In this document: positions 33,791 to 47,950 of the stretch, piece by piece
How the letters are laid out: each line of letters begins with the position of its first letter
Numbering within the stretch: position 1 is the first letter of the stretch
The notes under the pieces: model-generated
Database searches by the model: none
What the model saw: the letters and a program-made list of their open reading frames with translations, nothing else
What the model was told of the DNA's origin: nothing
DNA from: Magnolia sinica
Lineage: Eukaryota; Streptophyta; Magnoliopsida; Magnoliales; Magnoliaceae
DNA: 64,000 nucleotides
Direction of reading: 5' to 3'
Assembly (NCBI RefSeq): GCF_029962835.1
Contig: NC_080579.1
Span: 81,547,959 to 81,611,958, forward strand
Made by a program: the position numbers and the translations under genes

Positions 33791-34394
33791 TATCCTTTCA
33801 ACTTGACGATTTTTAGAGCAATTTTATCGTTGGTGTCAAATAATGGACGGATTAGATTTTATATTAACTCAAATGATAGTACTAAATTGTGGAGCTCAGT
33901 TGCTAAGCCGCTGTCCCAAAGTCAGATTGGTTAAACCACTTTAACCTTTGATTCATGGACAACTGATCGCTTAAATAGGGCCGTTGGATAGTTTTCATTA
34001 TTAAGTGTCCAATCAATTCCACCAATCTGAAGAAGGTATTGTTTGGTTCACGATACATTTAAACATGGACCAACAACTTGGACGGTTTAATTACTTGTTT
34101 TCTAAGGATGCAATTTTAAAGGAAAAAGTGCCTGCTTATCATCCATCACACTCTATCAGAGTATCAAAAGCTTTTATGACGAGAAAGAGAAGCTTTCCTT
34201 AATGGTGCGGTTGTATGACGTCAGCTATGTTGGATAATAGTTGGTGGTCCCCATCACTCACCGGGCTTCTTTTTCTTTCATCAGGCATGATGCCACCACT
34301 CAACGTATAAGACATCTAAGCCGTTCATTAGATGGGGTTGACCATGAAGCTTGATCCGGCTCAGAATCAAGGCTTATTGACTCATCAGAGAGCT
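33791..34394. other. nothing recognised
   Basis: No gene, TIR or array could be supported. Confidence 0.5.
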
Positions 34395-36016
34395 AGTGGA
34401 TTAGGTGTTAGCCGGGTAAGGGTAACACCTCTGGTAGCTGTTACCTTACCCTTACCGTGGGGTCCACCTTGATGATGTGTTGTATATCCATGCTGTCCGT
34501 CCATTTTTCCATACCATTTAGGATGTGGTCCTAAAAATTAAGCAGATACAAATCTAAGGTCCACCACACCATAGGAAACAGTGGTGATTGAATGCCCACC
34601 ATTAAAATCTTTTGAAAGCTAATGGTAAGAAGATCCATAATGTTTATTTTTAATCCAACCCGTTGGTAAGGTCAACCAAATATAAATTTGATCCAAAACT
34701 TTTGTAGCCTTAAAAAAGCTTTTTATGATCGTTCACCCAAGTGGTATGGTCCATTGGAGATTTGGATCTGCTTAGATTTTACTATAACAGCCTAAATTGA
34801 GTTGAAAAAATAGATGGGAGAGTTGATATACTGTACATTAATCAAGGTGGGCCCCACACGGTAAGGGTAATATCCGCTATGGTGTTACCCATGTAAGAGC
34901 TAATCGGCTTGGATAACACCCTAGTAGGTGTTGCCGCCTGGATAACACTTTAGTAGGTGTTGCCCACTTTTTAGGGCATGTTTGGAAGCATGGATTTGGA
35001 ACCCCTGGATTCGGAACTCATGAATTTGAAATCCCTTTATCCTATTTGGCACCCTATATTGGGAATCAACTTTAGTCCAAAAGTAGCTATGCATGGTAAA
35101 GTTATAGGGGATTAAATTTAATTATTAAATCAACTTTAATATCTCTACTCAGTGAACAAAGGTAATGTTTCACACAATGGTTGTAATAAGCCCGTTAAAA
35201 TATATGCTTTGCCCAAAAATGATGAAATTCCAACTCTCAAAAGGGCCACAAACATAAAATTAGGTACAAGCAACTAACTAATGATTTTTAACCGTTGATT
35301 TACATGAAAAATGTTTGGACAATGCATATCATCATATTAAAGTAATTATAGTGATGCAGTTGCTAATCTAATTGTTTTGGGATATCATTAGTGCACCATA
35401 TGCTCAATGGTGCAATAGCCTAGTGTCACACATGTTACATATGCAACTCTTGAAAGGATTTTAGATGTAATTCAAGCTTTCACTCTGGATTTCAAACCTT
35501 CTCGATTTGAAACCCTCATTGCTTTATGGTTCTAAACAACAAGGAGATTTTAAATCCCCTCAAATCCATAGTGACAACCGAACTCTTAATGTATTTGTTA
35601 CATATCCACCCTATCTAACTATTTTTCCTATCCAATCCAAATCTCAGCCACCAAAACAGTGATGAAAGACTGGTAAAAACTTTTTGTGGGCCATAAAAGT
35701 TTTGGATCAAACCAATCTTTGTATTTTCCCTTTATCCAGGTCTTCTTGGCATTATCAACAGGTTGGCTGGCAAATAAACATTACAAAAGCCTTACAATGG
35801 GCCTTTTGGAATTTTTAACGGTGAGGCACTCGATCACCAGTGTTTCCTGTGGTGTGATCTACCTGAGACTTAGGATCTGCTTAACTTTAGAAACCTCATC
35901 CTAAAATGGGCTGGAGAAACGGATGGACGGCATGGATATACAAAACAACATCAAGATGGGCCCCACAGTAAGGGTAAAACCTACTAAGGTGTTGCCCGGG
36001 TGACACCTAATCCACT
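34395..36016. mobile_element. composite MITE block with GTGGATTAGGTGT ends
   Basis: The left end AGTGGATTAGGTGTTAGCC is inverted at the right (CCCGGGTGACACCTAATCC ACT). Inside are a first element-like unit to about 34905 (AAGGGTAACACC…GGTAAGGGTAATATCC) and a second with core CCTATCTAACTATTTTTCC and GATGGGCCCCACAGTAAGGG. The whole is interrupted by the 34970-35592 insertion. No clean target duplication was found. Confidence 0.55.
34970..35592. mobile_element. MITE nested in the composite block, about 620 bp
   Basis: The left end TTAGGGCATGTTTGGAAGCA and the right end, inverted as TTAAGAGTTCGGTTGTCAC, both continue into ATGGATTTG. They form imperfect TIRs with a TTA-like target, suggesting a PIF/Harbinger or hAT type. 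The host element resumes on each side. Confidence 0.5.
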
Positions 36017-36324
36017 CCTTATCTGGGAGATGTTTGGAGACTGGTCCATCCACGATTGAACCCTTAAGGACAAATGGATTTGATCAGTTAACCGTGGGCC
36101 CCACTGGTACAAACTCTAAAGAATCGTGATCATGAGAACCATACTGGATGCTCTTCCAGATTGGAAGATCTTGACCATTAAAACTTAAAACCATGGTACT
36201 TTAATGCTTAAGGTCGTCCGGTCAGTCTATTTTTGGCACATCTTACATCCACATTTGGGCTATACTTGGACGGTTCGGATTGCTATATATGTATGCCATA
36301 TCACCATTTTAAACATGTTGGTTG

Positions 36325-36724
36325 GGAAGCGGATTGGATGGTGATCCCAACACCACCTATCTGAGTTGGGTGCTATGGAGCCCACCGTGATGCATGTGCT
36401 TTATATCCAGGCCGTTCATCCGTTTTTCCAGCTCATTTTAGTGCATGAGCCAATAAATGAATTATATAAAAATCTTCGAACCACACCACAGGAAAAAAGT
36501 GGTGATCGAACGCTCACCAATCAACAGTAGGTGTCATTATCTCCACTCTTTCCTGTGGTGTGGTCCACTTGAGCTTAGGATCTGCTTCATTTTTGGTCTT
36601 ATGCCTTAAAAAGAGCTTTTAAAATGGATGGACGGCATGGATAAAACACATACATAACGGTGAGCCACACAGCGCCCAACACACCTAGCTGGGTGATGTT
36701 GGGGTCATCACCCAATCCGCTTCC
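36325..36724. mobile_element. MULE-type MITE, GGAAGCGG family, 400 bp
   Basis: TIRs are GGAAGCGGATTGGATGGTGA and TCATCACCCAATCCGCTTCC. The 9-bp flanks TGTTGGTTG and GGTTGGTGG agree at 7 of 9. The internal core is GGAGCCCACCGTGATGCATG. It is closely related in plan to the GGAAACGG family. Confidence 0.8.
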
Positions 36725-36888
36725 GGTTGGTGGACTGACCGTTCTCGAACAATGCAACAGTATGATGCTTCATGCACATGCAGACAGAAATCGTTCTAGT
36801 GGAGACTTTTTACTCAATTAAACCGTCCAGATGGTGGGACCCAGTATAGACGGACCTGATGCAAAATATTTACTGAATATATACTTAT

Positions 36889-36968
36889 AAATGGGAGATT
36901 GATAGGTACAGACTGGACGGTCAATACTAAATGGGAGATTGATAGGTACAGACTGGACGGTCAATACT
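36889..36968. repeat. two perfect tandem 40-bp units
   Basis: ATGGGAGATTGATAGGTACA starts at 36891 and again at 36931, each followed by GACTGGACGGTCAATACT. The exact identity suggests a recent duplication. Confidence 0.9.
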
Positions 36969-37255
36969 GAAAATAATCAAATGCCCAACTCCAATAAATA
37001 TCCAGTAATATGGGATTTAAAAAAAGAAAAATCTCTAATCACTCTGCTTTTATGGCTATGCCCCATATATAGTGGGGCCCACTGTTTCATTTGAAGTAAA
37101 TCTGTCTCCCTTGTACAATTCCTGTGCGCACGTGTACGGAGCATCACGCACTGTCCATCTTTCCAAGGACACATCTTCGGTAAAGGACGTCTGTTCACGT
37201 TCTTTTTCTCTACTCCTGAAATTGACACCAGTGTTCGTTTGCCACATTTTAATGT

Positions 37256-38374
37256 CACTATGTGAAAAATGGGAAAAAATGTCAGAGTTGGTTTAAAGCC
37301 ACTTTAAAGACGGCCGTAAACCGTCTTAACCATCATTATTAGTCTACGGTCAAAGACCGTCCTTATTAGAGACGGTCATTGGCCATCTCTTACTGGTAAT
37401 TTGAGACTGTTAAGGATCGTTTCAATTAGAGACGGTCGTTGGCCGTCTTTTCCTGTAATTTGGGACTATCAAGAATGATCTGTATTAGGGATGGTTCTTA
37501 GCTGTCTCCGTTTGAGACTGGCTAGGATCGTCTCATATGCGGTCATTTGAGACGGTCAACGACCGTCCGTATTAGAGACGGTCATTGGCCGTCTTGTATT
37601 GGTAGTTTAAGACTATCATGGACCGTCTCAATTATAGACGGTCATCGGCCGTCTTTTACTGATTTTCTAAGGCACTCAAAAAAAGCTTGTATTAGGGACG
37701 GTCCTTAGCAGTCTCTATTTGAGACTGTCAAAGATAGTTTAATAGAGACGATAATTAGCCGTCTTATTGTGAGGGACGGTCCTTAGCAGTCTCTATTTGA
37801 GACTGTCAAAGACAGTCTAATAGAGACGGTAATTAGCCGTCTTATTGTGAGGGACAGTCCTTAGCAATCTCTATTTGAGACTGTCAAAGACCATCTCTAT
37901 TAGAGACGGTCCTTAGCCGTCTTATTGTGGTTATTTGAGACTGTCAAAGACCATCTGCGTTAGAGACGGTTCTAAACCATCTCTAATGCGTAAGTCAAAA
38001 ATTAAGAACAAAAAAAATTATGAATTTCGAAAAACAAAAAAGTTAAAGCTTAGAAAAATAACTAACAATGTTTAAGAAAAAGATATAATTTTATAAAAAT
38101 CTAGATTTTGATATTAAAAATGAAGAACTTTTAATGATGTTGATAATTTTGAAAAAAAAATTCGATAAGAAAATGATATTTTGAAACAGAAAATTTTAAA
38201 AATTAAACAAAATTGTAAAAAAATTGACAAATTGTAAAAAAATATATATTTTAAAAAAGAAAACTAGATTTTGTATTTTGAAAAGAAAAATTAAAAAGTT
38301 ATATAACAAAAATGATATTTTGAAAAAGAAAATTAAAAAAATTAAACAAAATTGTGAAAAAATTGACAAATTGT

Positions 38375-38461
<87 letters not shown>

Positions 38462-39270
38462 AAAACTAGATTTTGTATTTTGAAAAGAAAAATTAAAAAG
38501 TTATATAACAAGATTTCGATAAAAAATGATATTTTGAAAAAGAAAATTTTAAAAATTAAACAAAATTGTGAAAAAATTGACAAATTGTAAAAAAATATTT
38601 ATATTTTTTAAAAAAGAAAACTAGATTTTGTATTTTGACAACAAAAATTAAAAAGTTATATAACAAAAGTGAGATTAAAAAATGATATTTTGAAAAAAAA
38701 AAAGAAATTAAACAAAATTGTGAAAAAATTGAAAAAATGTAAAAAAATATATATTTTAAAAAAGAAAACTAGATTTTGTATTTTGACAAGAAAAATTGAA
38801 AAAAGAAGGGATCTATACCAAATTGAATGGATGTGGCCTACAATACACAAGGTGGGATTAAAAACATGTAAATGTGAAAAGAAAAAGAAAAAGAAGAAGA
38901 AGAAGAAGTGTTAGCTCGAGGTTAAGAAAAAATATACACGTTTAAGAAAGAGGAGTGCAAATCAAATGTCCTCAATACCTTGGTAAAAAAGAAAATAGTC
39001 TAAATTCAACGGTAATATCAGATGGTTGAGATTATCCAATCATTGTGATATTAAAATAAGTGTTCTACCCAGTAGAATAGATGTGCCATTCAACACAATA
39101 TGAGTGTAGACCAAAGGAGATTGAAGCATATAGATGTTTAAAAAGAATAGTACAAGTCAATGTTCCTCAGGATAGTCAAAAAGAAAATGGTCCAAATTAA
39201 TCCAACTGCAATTTTAGACAGTTAAGATCATCCAATTAGTGTGACCTTTGGAGAGGTACAGGTATGCCAG
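37256..39270 (+). mobile_element. CACTA element, 5' portion, copy A
   Basis: It begins CACTATGTGAAAAATGGG. Behind it, to about 37990, comes a dense array of GAGACGGTC and GACCGTCTC motifs in alternating orientation, the subterminal repeats. Then follow AT-rich tandem units of about 150 bp anchored on GAAAACTAGATTTTGTATTT (38262, 38463, 38618, 38765) and a short unique part. The same order recurs at 57951-60193. The matching 3' terminus (…TAGTG) was not found, and no transposase is encoded here. Confidence 0.75.
38379..38458. repeat. (TA)n microsatellite inside a 150-bp tandem unit
   Basis: About 80 bases of TA expanded inside one AT-rich unit of the CACTA interior. Copy B has a shorter run at 59325-59374. 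Confidence 0.95.
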
Positions 39271-39990
39271 GTGCAGGGTGGGTGAGTTGCCAACATTAAG
39301 AATTGGTACCAAATGCATACATTAGTATAGGCCATTCTCATGTTATCATTTTTCGACTATTAACTCGTCTCCAAAGCATTGAGATGTAAACTTGCACAGC
39401 TTAGATATAGTTTAAGCTGCTTATTAATTAAAAAGGAACTGGAATATAGTTTAAGCCAAATGGAATCTCAAAAAAAAAAAAAAAGACAACCGACATCCAT
39501 CCAATCGTACTAAGTCCACCAATCAGGTGGCAGAGATTGTTCTATGAAAGACATTCCCAGCTCTCCACCCATCCACAGTCGGCCCCCACATATTAGCTGC
39601 AAGGACTCCAAAACAGTAAAACACAACACATAAGTCTCACTAGAAATCCTAGAACTTACAGAAACACAAGACATTGACACAGACAGAATTTTTCCCAAAT
39701 GGAATCAAATTAATATCAGAGGTTAGTTTTCAAACACCACTAGTAGAATCAAACAATCTTTAAGAAGAAAACAAAATCAAACCCTACAACCCCTAGAATT
39801 CAACATACAGCCTCATTAAAACAGCAAAATCCAAAGGTGAAAAAATCATCATAAGAGCGATTTCATGACCCACCTGAGATTATTGAGTTCTTATGATTCG
39901 AAATCACATCCTAAATATATGATGGAAAAATATATGGATGGTGTCGATATACATAAAATATATCATGGTGGGCCATACACGGTTAGAGTA
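39271..39990. other. possible continuation of CACTA interior; nothing recognised
   Basis: Copy B is cut by an LTR element at the equivalent point, so comparison stops here. There are no exons or terminal motifs. Confidence 0.4.
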
Positions 39991-42006
<2,016 letters not shown>

Positions 42007-42376
42007 GGAAAAGGTTCTATACGTCGAGCTCATGGGAACTCCCCATGAGGTCGATCTGTGTGGGCCCCACCATGATGTGTGTTGTAAATCAACACCGTGC
42101 ATTTGATGGGTCCCCTTTAAATTATGGGATATCTCAAAAATCAGCCGTATACAGAACTCTGGTGGGCCATACCATCTAAAATCATGTGAAGACATGCCTA
42201 AAACATATAAAAGCACTTGGTGGGGCCCCACCTGAAATTTGGATGCGTCTGAAACTTGGTATGACCCCTCATCCAAGTGGCACACACATAATGGATTGGC
42301 TAGATTTGTGAACCACATCTCTGTGGGCTCAAAAAATAATTATGAATGTTTTAATGGAGGGTAACCCCTCTCAACT
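42007..42376. mobile_element. Micron-like MITE, 5' part, beside (TA)n(GT)n(TA)n
   Basis: It starts GGAAAAGGTTCTATACGTCG directly after a TA run and follows the element at 26568 for about 370 bp (GATGGGTCCCCTTTAAATTA; CATATAAAAGCACTTGGTGG). Its right end is replaced by another MITE at about 42377. Confidence 0.75.
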
Positions 42377-42830
42377 TCTGCGTTCGGTGGTCTGTGGGCC
42401 CCACCATGATGTATCTGTTTCATCCATGCCGTCCATCTATTTTTATAGATCATTTTATGATATTACAAAAAAAATGAGTTATATCCCAATCTCGAGTGAA
42501 CCACATTACCGGAAAAAGTGTTGAATGAATGTCAACCACTAAAAGCTTTTTGGGAGCCATAAAAGTATTGGATCAAGCTGATATTTGTTTTTTACCTTCA
42601 TCTGGGCCTTTATGACCAAATCAACAAATTGGATGTCAAATAAAGAGTACAGTGGGCTTTAGGAGGATTTTAATGGTGGATATCCAATCACTATTGTTCT
42701 CATGTGGTGTGGACCACTTGAGATTTATATTCCTCTAAAGCTCTAAAATAATCTTTAAAAATGGATGAATGGAATGGATGAAACACACACAGCATGGTAG
42801 GGCCCACAGAGCACTGACCACTAGCTAGCC
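42377..42830. mobile_element. MITE of the GGAAACGG superfamily, truncated ends
   Basis: CTGTGGGCCCCACCATGATG at the left and, inverted, GGTAGGGCCCACAGAGCAC at the right bound the usual core CCATGCCGTCCATC … GGATGAATGGAATGGATGAA. The outer GGAAACGG tips are missing. Confidence 0.65.
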
Positions 42831-42919
42831 CAAAATTGGGCGCACGCTCAAAACAGAGCCGCGTGCGCCCAATCCCTCACTCGGCACCCTCCCTCTTCCC
42901 TCTCTCTCTTTCTCACACA

Positions 42920-43200
<281 letters not shown>

Positions 43201-43731
43201 GGCCCTACTGAGTTTACTCAGTACAATAAGAGCGTACTGAGTAACTCAGTATGCAATGCGATTTCCTCTGCAGCACCACCATGATCTATGGCCCCACTTA
43301 TCACTATAATCCCCAAATCCATATTTTAGGTGTATGGTATGTCTCCTCTATGCACTATAATCCGTGCATGTTCTCACAGATCTGGACCATTCAACTGATG
43401 TCTGCCTCTTGTATGGACCACATTCTAGAAATGGCATCAATACGATGGTTCTGATCGCCAATCAATTGAAATGTTTATAGGCTGTTAATATCAATAAAAG
43501 AGTAGACAACTGATTCTCTTGTGGGGATCATCCACCTAGCGAGATTTTTGGGCAATAGCCAATCCAAGAGACATCCCATCTATGGGCAAGCATGTGCATT
43601 GATTTATCTTGTTCACCACATTAGGGTGATAGAACTAGAAGATCAGTAATGCTAATAATACTCTGTCATTAGCAAACATAGAGCTGTCTTTTCCTTTGTG
43701 GAATTCTACTAACTTGGATTTTGATGTACAG
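43201..43731. other. nothing recognised; possible intron of the ABCA relic
   Basis: No additional ABCA exon, such as the one preceding the FDPNFNW-type segment, could be seen. Confidence 0.4.
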
Positions 43732-44744
43732 ATCCAAATTTTAACTGGATTGTCGGGCTTAAGGAATTCGCACACCCAGCTACTCAAACTTTCTCTGCTG
43801 TTGGAACAATAGGGCCAACATTTTTCCTTGCAATTGCCATGTTTGGTTTTGTGTTTCAAGTTAGTTCTTTGATCACTGAGAAAGAACTTAAACTTCACCA
43901 GGTATTTCTTTTTAGTATTATTTTTGTATGCTTCTGACTTCTTCAAATGGGTAACTGCATCTTTAAGTTTGGTGCACCAATGAAGGCATGTGGTTATGCT
44001 TATCTACTCTACGACACTTGAAATCATCTGAAAATCTTGGTGGTAACTTGCAGGCAATGTCTATTATGGGTCTTTATGAATCTGCCTATTGGTTGTCATG
44101 GCTTACATGGGAGACTTTTCCGACACTTCTATCATCACTTTTCTCAATACTCTTTGGAATGATGTTTCAGTTTGACTTCTTCCTTCACAACAGTTTCGTG
44201 ATTCTGTTCCTTGTGTTCTTCCTTTTTCAATTCAATATGGTAAGCTCTTCTGTGCAGTTCTCATTGTTTCACTGAACCTCTTTTCTTGTATGCCTTCTAC
44301 TGTTCTTAATCAATGGATGCTCTTCAACTCATGCAATGCTGTTGAGGACAGAAGTTTTAGAACATGCTGCAAAACTTTAACATGCCCCTTTGGAATTATC
44401 CTATTGCTTTAACCTGAGAGTCTTTTGCAGATTGGTTTTGCCTTCATGATTTCAACTTTCATTAGCAAGTCATCATCAGCCACCACTGTTGGATTCTGTC
44501 TTTATCATCGGCTTTTTGACTCAGGCAAGATTCGGATTCCTGAACAAATTTCCTACAACATCCAATACATGCACAGTCACAATAACAGTTCTTTTTTTCA
44601 TTGCATCTAGTTACAGGATTTGGATTTCCATACGATGACAACTTTTCTAAGACATATCGGGTGATCTGGTCTTTCTTCCCTCCTAATCTGTTCCTTCGAA
44701 ATTCTGCTCGAGATTGTTCAGTTTTAGTGAAAGTGGTGAACTAA
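43732..44744 (+). pseudogene. ABC transporter subfamily A, four transmembrane-region exons
   Basis: Exon 1 (43732-43901) reads NWIVGLKEFAHP then GPTFFLAIAMFGFVFQVSSL and ITEKELKLHQ. Exon 2 (44054-44239) reads AMSIMGLYESAYWLSWLTWE then LFGMMFQFDFFLHNSF. Exon 3 (44431-44524) reads IGFAFMISTFISKSSSATTV GF. Exon 4 (44611-44744) reads VTGFGFPYDDNFSKTYRVIW SFFPPN. This is the first membrane domain of plant full-length-related ABCA proteins, in order. Damage: after VGF the frame gives CLYHRLFDS, while a neighbouring frame gives the expected SVFIIGFLTQ, a small indel; exon 4 leaves the family after PPNLF and stops at 44742. Exon 3 ends at a GC donor (CAG|GCAAG). The ATP-binding domain (Walker A, signature, Walker B) and N-terminus are absent. 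Confidence 0.85.
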
Positions 44745-45035
44745 ACTTGATAATGTAGACTGAGGAGATCTAGTCAATGTGGGATGATTAAATTTATATG
44801 ATGATCTGAACCATTCTTTCAATCTGGGACAATTATGAATGGGTCATAGAACAAAATTACAATGATTGTACAGTCCCAATCATTTGTTGGTATGTTACCC
44901 TTACCTGCAATTTCCTGTTTTTGACTTTATTATAGACAAGATCTTGTAAAACTCGGTTCCCTAATTTTTGGCTTCTACGAAATGACCGAAGTGAACTGAA
45001 TGCCGACCAAATACATACTCATACTTTTGCTTTAT
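44745..45035. other. nothing recognised
   Basis: No ABCA continuation and no repeat unit until the satellite begins. Confidence 0.5.
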
Positions 45036-46372
45036 AAATTCAAGGCAAGTTACATTACTGAAGTGAAAGTGAACCTGACATATCTGAACCTATACTCAAA
45101 TCCCAAAACCTATAACTATAACCCAAACCTTAACCAAAAACCTATAACCTAAACTCAATTCCCTAAACCTTAACCTACACCTTAACCTAAACCTATTCTC
45201 AAATCTAAACCTATAACCTTAACCTAACCTAAACCTAAACCTGTAACCTATAACTTAAACCTAAACCTAAAACCTAAATTTATTCTCAAATCCCTAAACC
45301 TAAACTTACACCTAATCCTAATCTCAACTCCCTAGCCTAAACCTAAACCTAAACTTGAAAACCAAAACCTAAACCCGATCCCGAACCCGAACCCGATTTC
45401 TTAAACCTAAACCTTAACCTATTCTCAATTCCTTAAACCTATAGCTTATAACCTAAACCTAAACCTAAACCTATAACATATAACCTAAACCTAAACCTAA
45501 AACCTAATGTATTCTCAAATCCTTAGACCCAAGCCTACACCTAATCCTAATCTCAACTCCCTAACCTAAACCTAAACTTAAACTTGAAAACCCAAACCTA
45601 AACCCGGTCCCGAACCCAAACCCGATTTCCTAAACCTAAACATTAACATATTCTCAATTCCCTAAACCTATATCTTATAACCTAAACCTAAACCGTAACC
45701 TAAACCTAAACCTATAACCTTAACCTAACCAAAACCTAAACCTGTAACCTATAACCTAAACCTGTAACCTATAACCTAAATGTATTCTCAAATCCCTTAA
45801 CCTAAACCTACACCTAATCCTAATCTCAACTCCCTAACCTAAACCTAAACCTAAACCTAAATCTAAACTTGAAAATCAAAACCTAAACCCGATCCCGAAC
45901 TCGAACCCGATTTCCTAAACCTAAACCTTAACCTATTCTCAATTCCTTAAACCTATAGCTTATAACCTAAACCTAAACCTAAACCTAAACCTAAAACCTA
46001 ATGTATTCTCAAATCCTTAGACCCAAACCTACACCTAATCCTAATCTCAACTCCCTAACCTAAACTTAAACTTAAACTTGAAAACCCAAACCTAAACCCG
46101 ATCCCGAACCCGAACCTGATTTCCTAAACCTAAACATTAACATATTCTCAATTCCCTAAACCTATATCTTATAACCTAAACCTAAACCCAAACCTAAACC
46201 TTAACCTAAACCTAAACCTAAACCTGTAACCTATAACCTTAACCTAACCTAAACCTAAACCTGTAACCTATAATCTAAACCTAAACCTAAAACCTAAATG
46301 TATTCTCAAATCCCTAAACCTATACCTACACCTAATCCTAATCTCAACTCCCTACTTAAACCTAAACTTAAA
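45036..46372. repeat. degenerate telomere-like (CCTAAA)n satellite with A-B higher-order units
   Basis: Short runs of CCTAAA and its variants are built into larger units anchored by TATTCTCAAATCC at 45281, 45510, 45783, 46014 and 46301, spacings 229, 273, 231 and 287. Units alternate: type A contains CCTTAACCTATTCTCAATTC and CTATAGCTT; type B contains CATTAACATATTCTCAATTC and CTATATCTT. The order is A-B-A-B-A, a dimeric higher-order repeat of about 500-520 bp. All units share CCCGATCCCGAACCCGAACC-type blocks. This is interstitial, not a chromosome end, because transposons and duplications continue on both sides. Confidence 0.85.
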
Positions 46373-46399
46373 CTTTTTTTTTTCGATTTTATTTATAGG

Positions 46400-46674
46400 C
46401 CCACCGTCGATCTGGTGAGCCCTCAAGTATTCGAGAAGACTCTGCAACAACTCCATTGATGGAACAAATTTGTCAATTGAGAGATATCTATGGTCAGACT
46501 GTTGCTAGTGGGCGGATGGTGTCAGATACTATAAGCATCCCTCTAGAATGCATCAAAGTTGTAATAGATGATATCAATGTTCGCACAGTAGAGTTGTTTA
46601 ATGATGACATGACATTTGAAGATATTCAATTGGGTGAAATTGTTGTCTGGCCCAAATTCCTGATGAGAATTTGA
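46400..46674 (+). CDS. CACTA (En/Spm-like) transposase-associated C-terminal exon
   Basis: After an acceptor-like TTTATTTATAG the frame is open for 91 codons: EPSSIREDSATTPLMEQICQ, LRDIYGQTVASGRMVSD, then IKVVIDDINVRTVELFND and IVVWPKFLMRI before the stop. The layout LRDIYGQxVAxGxxVS … LGCMKVxVDxV … VGEAxxxxVAWPxxLI is the C-terminal region of plant En/Spm-type transposon proteins. The rest of the protein was not found upstream, where the satellite lies. It could be the last exon of a CACTA gene split off by rearrangement. Confidence 0.55.
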
Positions 46675-47465
46675 ATATTCAGTACTTTTGTTTAACTTTT
46701 TGAACTCTAGGACATATTGTATGACGAAAACTTGATTATTCACTGAAATCCTTTTTTGATCAAGTTGCCTTTTTTATTTATTTAATCTTTAGGATCCTTT
46801 TTATTAATTATGGCTTGTTGTCATTTGTTTTTTATTAACCAAGTCACTAAAGGATTTCAATTTCAAATGTAACTGAAGTATTGACAGAACGTTGTCTCTT
46901 GTTGCAGTACGAGATGTAACAAGAATATACATTGATTGTGTATTTAAATTTTTTTAAATGCACCAACCAGAAACGATTTGAGACGACGTTCAATGATACT
47001 TTGTTAAATATGAAATTTATGACCTTTAGTTACTTGGTTAATTAAAAAGATCTACGTAGTGGCTTGATCCCAATCTGACTTTTTGGGTATGTCGGTAACC
47101 GTTCGTAAGGTACTAAAATATCGGCGCAGCCACAAATCTTTTTTCTCCTTTGAATTGTGACAGACTGTATCGGTTGCATTTTTCTCTGTCATACAGGTTG
47201 TAGCTATCAAAAATATAATATCACCTCCTTATAGGGAAACATTTAATGATGTGTATAGGTAAATTCATTTTTTCTTATTCCTTATATTATTTCTCAATTA
47301 TATTTGTATTGGTTTCAGAGTACAGGTAGCAATAAAAAGTGTTGGTCGATTGTGGCTTATAGACAAAGGGATGAGTAACCAACAATAGGAATATGGGAGG
47401 CCTTCCCCAGGTATCCAAATGCTTTTAGATATAATTATGTTGTTTTTAAATGTATTAGATTAAAA
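46675..47465. other. AT-rich DNA between the transposase exon and the tandem repeats
   Basis: Nothing recognised; probably untranslated or intronic transposon DNA. Confidence 0.4.
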
Positions 47466-47950
47466 TTGATGGAGCAGACCCGGATGTGCGTCGGAGCTAT
47501 CCGGATGTTGAGCGGGGGTCCCTGGAAGGTGGGAACTGCTGTTATGACCATGATGAAGCTGTTCATTCCTTATGGACAGCATTGGAGTGGCATGACCATT
47601 TGGACAGACCATGTTTATGTATTTACTCGAAATTTATGGAGCAGACCCAGATGTGCATCGGAGCTATCCGGATGTTGAGCGGGGGTCCCTGGAAGGTGGG
47701 AACCGCTGTTATGACTATGATGAAGCTGTCCATTTCCTATGGATAACATTGGATGGACAGGCCATGTTTATGTATTTATTCGAAATTGATGAAGCAAACC
47801 CGGATGTACGTTGGAGCTATCCGGATGTTGAATGGGGTCCCTGAAAGATGGGAACTGCTGTTATGACTATGATGAAGCTGTCCATTTCCTATGGACAACA
47901 TTGGAAGGGCCTGACAAATTGGAGCAAGCCGTGTTTATATCTATATTTGC
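47466..47950 (+). repeat. three tandem units, 153-167 bp, of coding-like sequence
   Basis: Units starting GCAGACCCGGATGTGCG at 47474, 47641 and 47794 each translate as ADPDVRRSYPDVERGSLEGG, then YDYDEAVHFLW in the best frame. Units 1 and 2 are fully open, but their lengths are not multiples of three, so the frame shifts between units, and unit 3 stops soon after SYPDVEWGP. Strong peptide conservation with out-of-frame joins suggests duplication of a piece of a former coding region. I do not recognise the protein. Confidence 0.6.

Noticed and set aside
45036-46372. A chromosome end marked by telomere repeats
   Set aside because: The repeats are degenerate CCTAAA variants in higher-order units, with unrelated DNA on both sides; this is an interstitial satellite.
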